This document shows positions 1-5,427 of a stretch of DNA of 5,427 bases, piece by piece. A model generated the notes under the pieces. That model was not told the DNA's origin and ran no database searches. It worked only from the letters and a program-made list of their open reading frames with translations. A program made the position numbers and the translations under genes. Origin of the DNA: Phycisphaerales bacterium UBA7708 (GTDB taxonomy: Bacteria; Planctomycetota; Phycisphaerae; Sedimentisphaerales; Anaerohalosphaeraceae); NCBI GenBank assembly GCA_002482415.1, contig DLFY01000264.1:18610-24036 (forward strand). Reading direction: 5' to 3'. The first letter of the stretch is position 1; each line of letters begins with the position of its first letter.

Positions 1-627
1 CAGGTCGCGCATTTCACCGACCAGAATCACGTCCGGGTCCTGACGCAGGGCGTGTTTCAGACCCGAGGCGAACGTCGTGCAGTCGGCTCCGACTTCACGC
101 TGCTCAATCATACACGATTTGTTTTCAAGCAGGTATTCGATGGGGTCTTCCATCGTGATAATGCGCTTGCGGCACTTGGCATTGATGACGTTGATCATTG
201 CCGCCAGCGAAGTACTTTTACCCGAACCGGTATGCCCCGTCACCAGGATCAGTCCGCGCGGCAGGTCCGTTAGCTCCTTGACAATCGGTGGCAGATGCAG
301 GTCGTCGATGTTGGGGATCTTGTTGGAAATGGCACGAAAGGAAATGGCTACGGTTTCCTTCTGCCAGTGCGCATTGACGCGGAAACGGCTGCCGTCGGTC
401 AGCATGGTCGAAAAGTCCAGGTCTCGCTTTTCATCAAAGACCTTCAGCTTGTCTGGCCCGACCATATCCAGCACCATCTGCCGCGCCATCTCCTGGCTGA
501 CTTCCGGAAGCTCCATCACAATCAGCTCCGTATTGATGCGCATGATCGGCGGCATATCCACGTTGATATGAACGTCCGACGCGCCCCGCTTAATGGCCAT
601 CGCCAACATTTCTTTGACATCAAACAT
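1..627 (-). CDS. pilT: Type IV pilus retraction ATPase PilT, N-terminal 209 residues (3' end cut by window edge)
   Basis: Hexameric cytoplasmic ATPase of the secretion/pilus ATPase family that, in known systems, depolymerises the pilus and powers twitching motility. The visible 209 codons are open to base 1. Residues 1-100 form the PAS-like N-terminal domain, with the ASDVHI signature at 16-21. The RecA-like domain follows: Walker A GHTGSGKST at 131-139, aspartate box ITMEDPIEY at 157-165, and Walker B RQDPDVILVGEMRD at 195-208 with the likely catalytic Glu205. The His box and the C-terminal AIRNLIRE-type region would lie outside the window. Having no long N-terminal domain before the ATPase core separates it from PilB/GspE. 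The start is ATG at 627, with AGGA seven bases upstream. Walker A has His132 where Pro is usual. PilU, a PilT paralogue, cannot be excluded because the C-terminus is missing. The gene lies 138 bases after pilB on the same strand. Confidence 0.93.
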   Translation of the reverse strand, partial: MFDVKEMLAMAIKRGASDVHINVDMPPIMRINTELIVMELPEVSQEMARQMVLDMVGPDKLKVFDEKRDLDFSTMLTDGSRFRVNAHWQKETVAISFRAISNKIPNIDDLHLPPIVKELTDLPRGLILVTGHTGSGKSTSLAAMINVINAKCRKRIITMEDPIEYLLENKSCMIEQREVGADCTTFASGLKHALRQDPDVILVGEMRDL

Positions 628-632
628 AATCG

Positions 633-638
633 TTTCCT
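633..638 (-). promoter_or_regulatory. Shine-Dalgarno sequence of pilT
   Basis: The minus strand reads AGGAAA here, with its AGGA core seven bases ahead of the ATG at 627. It supports that ATG as the pilT start. Confidence 0.7.
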
Positions 639-734
639 GTCTGTATGCTGTGGGTTTTATACTGATTCTTCTTGTAATTTTCGTTTCGGCGCGGCTAAGT
701 ACAGCAGCTTAAACCACGTGCTTATTTTGCTCGC

Positions 735-763
735 GGAATAATCATACCCATTGGGTATATTCC
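735..763 (-). repeat. Imperfect inverted repeat (possible mRNA hairpin) after the pilB stop
   Basis: On the plus strand GGAATA (735-740) pairs with TATTCC (758-763), and TACCCA (745-750) pairs with TGGGTA (752-757) around a single T at 751; ATCA (741-744) is unpaired on one side. The inner part also reads as a 15-base near-palindrome at 744-758. In the pilB transcript this would form a two-part stem starting two bases after the TAA. A one-base loop is not physically possible, so the top one or two pairs must open. No U-run follows on the minus strand, so it is not a standard intrinsic terminator. It may protect the mRNA 3' end, attenuate transcription, or bind a protein as DNA. Confidence 0.45.
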
Positions 764-765
764 CG

Positions 766-2613
766 TTAACTTTTGACAACATCATCGCCGATTTCGCCGG
801 ACACTTCCGTGGCCCGCAGGATTTCGTCGATGGTGGTAACGCCTTTTCGGACCTTTTCCAGGCCGTCATCAAACAGCGTCGGCCAGCCGGACGCCTGAAA
901 TGCCCGCCGCATGCTGTTGACCGAGGCGTCCTGGTTGATGATTTCGCGGAATTTCTCATCGACGACCAGCAGTTCAAAAATACCCGCCCGGCCCGCGTAC
1001 CCGCTGTTGCGGCACTGGTCGCAGCCCTTGCCGTGGAACAACTGCGAGGGTTCAATTTTAGCCCGATCCAGGTATTTCCGCAGATTCTCCGGCGCCGTAT
1101 AGGGTTCTTTACAGTGCTTGCAGATCCGCCGAATCAGCCGCTGGGCCAGGATGCCATTCAGCGACGCGGCTATCAGGTAAGGTTCGATGCCGATATTGAC
1201 TAATCGCGAGACGCTGCTGGGCGCGTCGTTGGTGTGCAGGGTGGACAGGACCAAATGCCCTGTCAGTGCCGCCTGCACCGCAATCCGTGCCGTCTCGCCG
1301 TCGCGGATTTCACCAATCATGATGATATCCGGGTCCTGACGCAGCAGGCTTCGCAGCGCCGCCGAGAACGTCATGCCGGTCTTCTCATTGACCTGGACCT
1401 GGTTGGTATATTCGAGGTTGTATTCAACAGGGTCTTCCACCGTCGAGACGTTCATCGTCTGACTGTCGATCTGGGCCAGCGCCGAATACAGCGTGGTGCT
1501 TTTACCCGACCCGGTGGGGCCTGTCACCAGCAGAATCCCGTGAGGCAGGTTGATCTGTTCGAGGAATGCATCCAGCACCCGGGGCTCCATGCCGCTTTTA
1601 TCCAGCCCCAGCATGATGCTCTTGCTGTCCAGCAGACGCACGACGACTTTTTCGCCGTGGCTGCACGGCAGCACCGACACGCGCAGGTCCACGTTGCGTC
1701 CGCCCATAATCACGGCAATCTTGCCGTCCTGCGGGATGCGCCGCTCGGAAATATCCAGGTTGGCCATAATCTTCAGACGCGAGACAATCGCCGGATGCAT
1801 CTTGGCCGGCGCCTGCTGGGAATCGAACAGCACCCCGTCGATACGATAGCGGATCTTGGTGTATTTTTCCTTGGGTTCGATATGAATATCGCTGGCCCCC
1901 TCGCGCAAGGCGTTGGTCAGCAGGAAATTGACAAACTTGATGACCGGCGATTCGCCGGCGCTTTTTTCCAGGTCTTCGGCGCTGCCCTCGTCGATATCCT
2001 GGACAACTTCGATTTCCCCCATGTCGCCCATGATTTCATCGACGTTGTAATTGAACTTGGATTCGTCGAATTTGTCGCAGACCGCCAGAACATCTTCCGA
2101 GCTGCAGACGACTACATCCACCGGCATCCCGACGTGACGCTTGACATCATCAATGCCGAATACGTTCGACGGGTCGCTGGTCCCGACCATCAGCACGCCG
2201 TCCCGAATCGCAAACGGCAGCACAAGGTTCGTGCGGATATAATTCAGTTCCAGCTTGTCAAACGCCGCCTTATCCACGTCGCTGGGACTGATCTTCTGAA
2301 ACTCAAATCCGTACAGTCTGGCCTTGGAACGAAGGACATCGTCTTTGCTGATGCCCAGCTTCTGCAGGTATTTATCGAGGTCCACATGGCCCCGCTGCTG
2401 TTCATTCCGCAGGCTTTCAAGCTGTTCGGCGCTGAGAACCTGTTCTTCGCCCAGAACGTCGGCGATATCCCGTACATGGGTCTTGACGGTGGACGCCGGA
2501 GAATACAGATTGCGCAGACCCGGCGCCAGTTCGGTCTGCCCGGCCTGCAGATCCATCACCGCGGCAAAGTCTTCGCCCCGCCGGTCCTGTTTTTTTCCGA
2601 ATAGCCTTCGCAT
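766..2613 (-). CDS. pilB: Type IV pilus extension ATPase PilB / GspE-type assembly ATPase
   Basis: Cytoplasmic hexameric ATPase that powers pilin polymerisation (or pseudopilin assembly in type II secretion). It has 615 residues, somewhat longer than the usual 560-580. Domains: a basic N-terminal tip (MRRLFGKK); an MshEN/GspE N-terminal domain at about 50-180; an acidic linker at about 182-220; the N2 domain from about 222 with SDIHIEP at 241-247; Walker A GPTGSGKST at 365-373; aspartate box TVEDPVEY at 391-398; Walker B RQDPDIIMIGEIRD at 425-438 with Glu435; His box TGHLVLSTLHTN at 451-462; and a four-cysteine zinc site Cys498, Cys501, Cys531, Cys534. All ATPase motifs are intact. Start ATG at 2613 overlaps the stop of the preceding gene by one base (TAATG), with only a weak GAAG upstream, which suggests coupled translation. 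The neighbouring pilM-N-O and pilT favour PilB over GspE; sequence alone does not separate the two well. Confidence 0.93.
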   Translation of the reverse strand: MRRLFGKKQDRRGEDFAAVMDLQAGQTELAPGLRNLYSPASTVKTHVRDIADVLGEEQVLSAEQLESLRNEQQRGHVDLDKYLQKLGISKDDVLRSKARLYGFEFQKISPSDVDKAAFDKLELNYIRTNLVLPFAIRDGVLMVGTSDPSNVFGIDDVKRHVGMPVDVVVCSSEDVLAVCDKFDESKFNYNVDEIMGDMGEIEVVQDIDEGSAEDLEKSAGESPVIKFVNFLLTNALREGASDIHIEPKEKYTKIRYRIDGVLFDSQQAPAKMHPAIVSRLKIMANLDISERRIPQDGKIAVIMGGRNVDLRVSVLPCSHGEKVVVRLLDSKSIMLGLDKSGMEPRVLDAFLEQINLPHGILLVTGPTGSGKSTTLYSALAQIDSQTMNVSTVEDPVEYNLEYTNQVQVNEKTGMTFSAALRSLLRQDPDIIMIGEIRDGETARIAVQAALTGHLVLSTLHTNDAPSSVSRLVNIGIEPYLIAASLNGILAQRLIRRICKHCKEPYTAPENLRKYLDRAKIEPSQLFHGKGCDQCRNSGYAGRAGIFELLVVDEKFREIINQDASVNSMRRAFQASGWPTLFDDGLEKVRKGVTTIDEILRATEVSGEIGDDVVKS

Positions 2614-3257
2614 TAATTCATCTTCAATTCCACGCGTGCTCCGTCGCGTTCAAGAGTTACCTTTTGTTTGCCGATCTCGGACACCTTAAAGCCGTTGATT
2701 TCATCCCCGGCATAAAGCACCTTGTCGTTAATCATGCAGCAGGCCCCCCGGGGCGACGCCGTAATGCTCCACAGTTCCAGCCCGGCCGCCTGCTTGCGGG
2801 CCTGCTCCATCAGAATCTGCATCTGCGTCCGGTTGTCCAGGCTGATTTCGCCGGAGGTCATTTCCCGCGTAAAGGGATTCTTCTTGAGATCCTTGACGTC
2901 AATCTGTCCCACCTCCGACAGGTGATTGAGCCGACCGGTCACATTTTTCATTTCCTTGTTGACCTCGCTCTGCATCCCTGAAAGCTGGGCAATAGCCGTC
3001 TCAATTTCCAACTGCTCTTCTTTCTGCTGGGCCGCCGCGGCCTGCGAAGGAGTCGCTTTCTTGACCATCAGCAGCACACTGATCCCGCCGATGGCAAACA
3101 GGGCGATCAGCAGAATGGTGCTTTGTTTGAGTTTTTTGCTGTGTCCGGCCACCGTCAGGTAATCCTCCTGCCGTGTTACCGAACCCTCGCTGGTGTCGGA
3201 AGGGTTCATATCCGCGGATGCGGGAAGGGTCTGACCGTCTTTAAGAAACGAAAGCAT
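2613..3257 (-). CDS. PilP/GspC-like inner-membrane-anchored pilus alignment protein
   Basis: A 214-residue bitopic protein. Seen in the sequence: a polar, probably cytoplasmic N-terminus (1-44); one hydrophobic helix (about 46-64) preceded by KKLKQ and followed by KK; a Gln/Glu/Ala-rich, probably helical stretch (about 70-118); a KNPF motif (126-129); and a C-terminal beta-rich domain (about 160-213) resembling the PilP/GspC homology region (LWSITASP, ACCMINDKVLYAGDEINGFKV, then KVTLERDGARVEL). In the family that domain docks onto the secretin and joins it to PilN/PilO. Classical PilP is a lipoprotein; there is no lipobox here, so the layout is closer to GspC. Cys173-Cys174 sit in the predicted periplasmic domain. 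The start is ATG at 3257, with AAAGGA six bases upstream; a TTG five codons earlier overlaps that Shine-Dalgarno and is unlikely. The position between pilO and pilB fits. The family assignment rests on weak similarity plus context. Confidence 0.7.
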   Translation of the reverse strand: MLSFLKDGQTLPASADMNPSDTSEGSVTRQEDYLTVAGHSKKLKQSTILLIALFAIGGISVLLMVKKATPSQAAAAQQKEEQLEIETAIAQLSGMQSEVNKEMKNVTGRLNHLSEVGQIDVKDLKKNPFTREMTSGEISLDNRTQMQILMEQARKQAAGLELWSITASPRGACCMINDKVLYAGDEINGFKVSEIGKQKVTLERDGARVELKMN

Positions 3258-3263
3258 AATATA

Positions 3264-3269
3264 TCCTTT
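3264..3269 (-). promoter_or_regulatory. Shine-Dalgarno sequence deciding the start of the PilP/GspC-like gene
   Basis: The minus strand reads AAAGGA, six bases before the ATG at 3257. The frame could be extended to a TTG at 3272, but that codon lies immediately ahead of this motif and has no Shine-Dalgarno of its own at the right distance, so the ATG is preferred. Confidence 0.75.
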
Positions 3270-3318
3270 CAACGCGTCAATTAGTGCTGTTTGCGATTCC
3301 AGTTTGTTTCATTCGCCG

Positions 3319-3855
3319 TCAATTCTTGGAATCCATGAAGAAAATGCTCATCACAAAAGTCGCTTCCGTCTGACCTTCAAACTGGGATTTTTTCTTCAGC
3401 GTCAGCTCACGAATCTTGGTAATGCGGTCCAGCCGCTCCAGTTCCAGCATGAACGCATAATACGAATTGAAATCGCCGTGCAGCTCCATCTTCAGAGGCT
3501 GCTCGATGTATCCGTTTTTATTGGAAGGCTTCAGGGCGCTGATGGTTTTGGGCGTCAGTCCGTTCTTCTGGGCTATCAGCGTCACATTCTCCAGCACGGT
3601 GTGAATCTCACTCTTGGGGGGCAGCTTGCTTTCAAACACCTGGATTGCCTCCTCCACCCGCTTGAGCTGAGCATGCAGATCGCTGGCGGTGCTCTTGGCC
3701 CGGTCCAGTTCCAGCAGCTTGGCCTGTTTCTGTTCCACCATCGTGCGCTCCTGTGCCAGGGCCGCGTTGGCCGGCTTGATCATGTACGCCCAGGAGATAT
3801 ACGCCATCGCGATAATCAGGGCAAAAAAGATAATATGTCGAATTCCACTGGTCAT
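3319..3855 (-). CDS. pilO: Type IV pilus inner-membrane alignment protein PilO
   Basis: A 178-residue bitopic inner-membrane protein, a little shorter than typical PilO (about 200). One membrane helix lies at about 8-25, followed by a probable periplasmic coiled coil (about 30-76) rich in Gln, Glu, Lys and Leu. A ferredoxin-like PilO domain runs from about 85 to 175, and its most recognisable stretch is 116-153 (YIEQPLKMELHGDF, then a YYAFMLELERLDRI helix, then IRELTL). In known systems PilO forms a heterodimer with PilN that recruits PilP and links the cytoplasmic motor to the secretin. The start is ATG at 3855, with AAAGGA eight bases upstream. It lies 46 bases after pilN and 61 bases before the PilP/GspC-like gene. 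GspM, the type II secretion counterpart, is less likely given the domain match and the neighbours. Confidence 0.88.
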   Translation of the reverse strand: MTSGIRHIIFFALIIAMAYISWAYMIKPANAALAQERTMVEQKQAKLLELDRAKSTASDLHAQLKRVEEAIQVFESKLPPKSEIHTVLENVTLIAQKNGLTPKTISALKPSNKNGYIEQPLKMELHGDFNSYYAFMLELERLDRITKIRELTLKKKSQFEGQTEATFVMSIFFMDSKN

Positions 3856-3863
3856 GGTTCTGG

Positions 3864-3869
3864 TCCTTT
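3864..3869 (-). promoter_or_regulatory. Shine-Dalgarno sequence of pilO
   Basis: The minus strand reads AAAGGA, eight bases ahead of the ATG at 3855. Confidence 0.7.
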
Positions 3870-3901
3870 ATACTGAATGCCTGTCCGTCGGTCCGTGCGG
3901 T

Positions 3902-4630
3902 TTATATCATTTCTTCCCGTTTCTTGCGAATCTTGGAAATATCCTCCTTGGTCAGCGTCAGGTTGGATTTCAGCGAGGTGCGAAGCCGGAACTGGCGGAA
4001 TTTAACCCCGTCGATATCCTGTTCCTTGGATTGAACCAGCTCGACACTGTCCAGCAGAATCGATCCGCTCAGGCTGGCGATGAAGGAAGCCACTTCAATG
4101 TCGCTGGGGGCGATGCCTTCAATTTCAAGATTGCTCACAAGCACGGTTTTGGTCTCGGGCGCTGCTGCTTTCTGATTCTTGGCCGCTGCGGATTGATACT
4201 GTGTAGTCTTTGCGGGAGCCGCTGCCGCCACAGATTTGGCCGCGGGAGCCGCCAGAACCTTGTTTTCCTTTTCCACAAGCTGCATTTCCAGCAGCGATAC
4301 ACCCGACGGCATGTTGTTGGTCAGGCACGCCAGTACCACGCTGCGGGGAACCGGTTCCAGCAGTTCGGCAGTCATCACCATGCTTTTCATCATGGTCTTG
4401 CCTTTGGTCTTAAGCTCTTCCAGCTGGGTAATCTGCTCCTTGGCCTCCATCATCTTGGCATTGATGGCAGCCAGTTCCCGCCCGACGACGCTCTGCCGCA
4501 TCTTGATTACCGAAAATGTGACTCCGATGCCGCCCAGAAGCGCTGCCAGCAGCGTCAGGTACATCAGGTTCGCCCGGCTGGATTGCCGCTGCTGAATGTA
4601 ATCGTTCGGTACAAAATTAATAGTTGCCAT
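3902..4630 (-). CDS. pilN: Type IV pilus alignment protein PilN
   Basis: A 242-residue bitopic inner-membrane protein, longer than the usual 180-200. The N-terminal INFVPNDY (4-11) sits where PilN carries its PilM-binding INLLPWR-type motif. A membrane helix follows at about 22-43, then a coiled coil at about 46-82. A conserved-looking PilN core segment (about 88-118, ending in SGVSLLEMQL) is followed by a low-complexity Ala/Lys/Pro/Gln stretch at about 126-160. The second half of the fold then resumes (VSNLEIEGIAPSDIEVASFI at 165-184, and an FRQFRLRTSL strand at 211-220). The end is a charged tail (226-242). Family knowledge: PilN bridges cytoplasmic PilM and periplasmic PilO. The start is ATG at 4630, with AGAGGT six bases upstream. 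The assignment rests on motif layout and position between pilM and pilO. The Ala-rich insert inside the periplasmic domain explains the extra length. Confidence 0.85.
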   Translation of the reverse strand: MATINFVPNDYIQQRQSSRANLMYLTLLAALLGGIGVTFSVIKMRQSVVGRELAAINAKMMEAKEQITQLEELKTKGKTMMKSMVMTAELLEPVPRSVVLACLTNNMPSGVSLLEMQLVEKENKVLAAPAAKSVAAAAPAKTTQYQSAAAKNQKAAAPETKTVLVSNLEIEGIAPSDIEVASFIASLSGSILLDSVELVQSKEQDIDGVKFRQFRLRTSLKSNLTLTKEDISKIRKKREEMI

Positions 4631-4636
4631 AGGTTT

Positions 4637-4642
4637 ACCTCT
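4637..4642 (-). promoter_or_regulatory. Shine-Dalgarno sequence of pilN
   Basis: The minus strand reads AGAGGT, six bases ahead of the ATG at 4630. Confidence 0.7.
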
Positions 4643-4684
4643 TCAGCGTATTCCTGTTACGGATTCATTTATCGTTAAATTCGC

Positions 4685-4707
4685 TTCGGCTGACAGACAA
4701 GGCCGAA
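4685..4707 (-). repeat. Inverted repeat in the pilM-pilN gap
   Basis: TTCGGC (4685-4690) and GCCGAA (4702-4707) form a perfect 6-base-pair stem around an 11-base loop, about 25 bases after the pilM stop. No U-run follows on the minus strand, so it is not a canonical terminator. It could be a weak mRNA hairpin, or chance. Confidence 0.3.
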
Positions 4708-4731
4708 TATCAATCTCGCTTTTGGGACGGG

Positions 4732-5427
4732 TCAGTTCTTGCCCGCGCCTTCCAGGCTCAGCCCGAATGCTGTCGCCCAGTCCACATTCACATTCCGCCG
4801 GTCCACCATGCAGTCCGAATCCGGGTTGACGTCAATGGCCGACAGCACATCCCCGACCTGTGCGGGAATCTGCATCTTCTGGGCCAGCTCCGCCATCTTG
4901 TCGCAGATGCTTTTATCCACATTCCGCCCCGCCAGCAGCAGCAGCCGTTCAATCGGGACCTTGCCGGCAATCGTCTCGAAATACCGGCAGCACGCATCGA
5001 TTTCCGCTATCAGCCGCTGAACCATTTGCCCCTGGCTCAGATGCACATACCCCGTCGGAATCACACGCGCAAACAGCAGTTCACCGCCCCGGCCAATGAC
5101 CACGTTGCAGTGCCGTGTCCCGATATCCATCAGAATCACAATACGATCCTGTTCATTCTTGCGCCGGCAGAAAAAACGCCGATAGCTGTTGATCAGCGCC
5201 ATCGGCCAGACACTCATCCCGCCGATATCCAGTCCCGCCTTTTCATAAATCGCCAGATGACGATCCACTTTCTCCCGCTGGGCCGCCATCACAATTACAT
5301 CCACTTCACCGCCCTTGGCCTGACCGACCTCCAGCGGTACCGAGTGAATAATCGCTTCCGCGGGGGCAAAGGGCAGTTTCTTCTGAATACGCGAGGCAAC
5401 CGCTTCGGTCAGTTTGTCCATCACGCC
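4732..5427 (-). CDS. pilM: Type IV pilus actin-like protein PilM, C-terminal 231 residues (5' end cut by window edge)
   Basis: PilM is a cytoplasmic FtsA/actin-fold protein that binds nucleotide and the PilN N-terminus. Full PilM is about 350 residues, so roughly the first third (including the phosphate-1 motif) is outside the window. The frame stays open to base 5427. A GTG and an ATG occur at the very edge, but both would remove part of the actin fold, so neither is taken as the start. Counting from the first complete codon, residues about 44-82 match the PilM region with a helix and GLDIGGMSVWPMAL. Residues about 97-112 (ILMDIGTRHCNVVIG) are the phosphate-2 motif. A probable adenosine-motif segment LLLLAGRN lies at about 162-169, and the closing DWATAFGLSLEG (216-227) corresponds to the usual A-x-x-G-LAL ending. 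The adenosine motif is not the usual GG form. It is followed by pilN 101 bases downstream on the same strand, as in most T4P clusters. Confidence 0.88.
   Translation of the reverse strand, partial: GVMDKLTEAVASRIQKKLPFAPAEAIIHSVPLEVGQAKGGEVDVIVMAAQREKVDRHLAIYEKAGLDIGGMSVWPMALINSYRRFFCRRKNEQDRIVILMDIGTRHCNVVIGRGGELLFARVIPTGYVHLSQGQMVQRLIAEIDACCRYFETIAGKVPIERLLLLAGRNVDKSICDKMAELAQKMQIPAQVGDVLSAIDVNPDSDCMVDRRNVNVDWATAFGLSLEGAGKN

Larger units (their letters stand above)
628..765 (-). other. pilB-pilT intergenic leader, 138 bases
   Basis: This is the longest gap in the cluster. It holds an imperfect hairpin directly after the pilB stop (735-763), a CACGTG palindrome (715-720), an AT-rich stretch with a TATAAA (minus strand, about 655-660) roughly 28 bases before the pilT start, and the pilT Shine-Dalgarno sequence. 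TATAAA could be a -10 element, but I see no convincing -35 at 16-18 bases from it. No open frame here looks coding. A separate pilT promoter or an mRNA processing site is possible but only inferred from the gap length. Confidence 0.4.

Noticed and set aside
655..660. TATAAA as the -10 of a separate pilT promoter
   Set aside because: No recognisable -35 lies 16-18 bases upstream, and AT-rich hexamers like this occur by chance; it is mentioned only in the description of the gap.
32..1344. A 17-base identical sequence at 32-48 and 1328-1344
   Set aside because: Both copies encode the Walker B RQDPD segment, in pilT and pilB. The identity follows from protein homology and is not a DNA repeat element.
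1234..2604. A 456-codon open frame on the plus strand, antisense to pilB
   Set aside because: It lies fully opposite pilB, whose motifs are unmistakable. The translation is rich in His, Gln and Arg with no recognisable domain, as expected from the complement of a codon-biased gene.
3255..3272. TTG start for the PilP/GspC-like protein, five codons earlier
   Set aside because: The TTG lies immediately ahead of the AAAGGA that is well placed for the ATG at 3257, and it has no ribosome site of its own.
3689..4678. A 329-codon open frame on the plus strand, opposite pilN and part of pilO
   Set aside because: It spans two minus-strand genes and the gap between them. Its long His/Leu/Gly-rich stretches mirror the Ala/Lys-rich pilN region, and I saw no ribosome site or domain that would support it.
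4685..4707. Inverted repeat in the pilM-pilN gap as a terminator
   Set aside because: The stem is only six pairs with an 11-base loop and no U-run on the minus strand, so it is listed only as a low-confidence repeat.
5419..5427. GTG or ATG at the right edge as the true pilM start
   Set aside because: Either would leave a protein of about 230 residues without the N-terminal third of the actin-like fold. The frame is open to the edge, so truncation by the window is the simpler reading.

Overview
The window is one stretch of a type IV pilus (T4P) assembly cluster. All six genes read on the minus strand, so transcription runs from the right end of the window to the left. In transcriptional order they are: pilM (its start lies beyond the right edge), pilN, pilO, a membrane-anchored PilP/GspC-like gene, pilB (gspE-type extension ATPase), and pilT (retraction ATPase, cut by the left edge). 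No gene on the plus strand is credible.

Layout: pilM ends at 4732. A 101-base gap follows, then pilN (4630-3902), a 46-base gap, pilO (3855-3319), a 61-base gap, the PilP/GspC-like gene (3257-2613), pilB (2613-766) sharing one base with the stop before it, a 138-base gap with an imperfect hairpin just after the pilB stop, and pilT (627 to beyond base 1). pilN, pilO, the PilP/GspC-like gene and pilT have clear Shine-Dalgarno sequences at normal spacing. pilB relies on a TAATG stop/start overlap with only a weak GAAG ahead of it.

How the parts fit, from knowledge of the families: PilM is an actin-like cytoplasmic protein that binds the short cytoplasmic N-terminus of PilN. PilN and PilO are single-pass proteins whose periplasmic domains pair to form the alignment subcomplex. 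A PilP or GspC-type protein links that subcomplex to the outer-membrane secretin. PilB drives pilin polymerisation and PilT drives retraction. The presence of pilT argues for a retractile pilus rather than a pure type II secretion system. The fourth gene, however, has GspC-like topology (cytoplasmic N-terminus, one membrane helix, periplasmic domain) and not the secreted-lipoprotein form of classical PilP. Secretin, PilC/GspF and pilin genes are not in the window.

Organism: a diderm bacterium of moderate to fairly high GC (judged by eye, not counted). The divergent PilN N-terminus and the anchored PilP/GspC-like protein, together with the general look of the proteins, suggest Planctomycetota, perhaps Phycisphaerae. 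This is an impression from protein style and not a demonstrated placement. I see no mobile element, RNA gene, CRISPR array or unknown defence-type system; the window is mostly a recognisable pilus operon with some divergent details.
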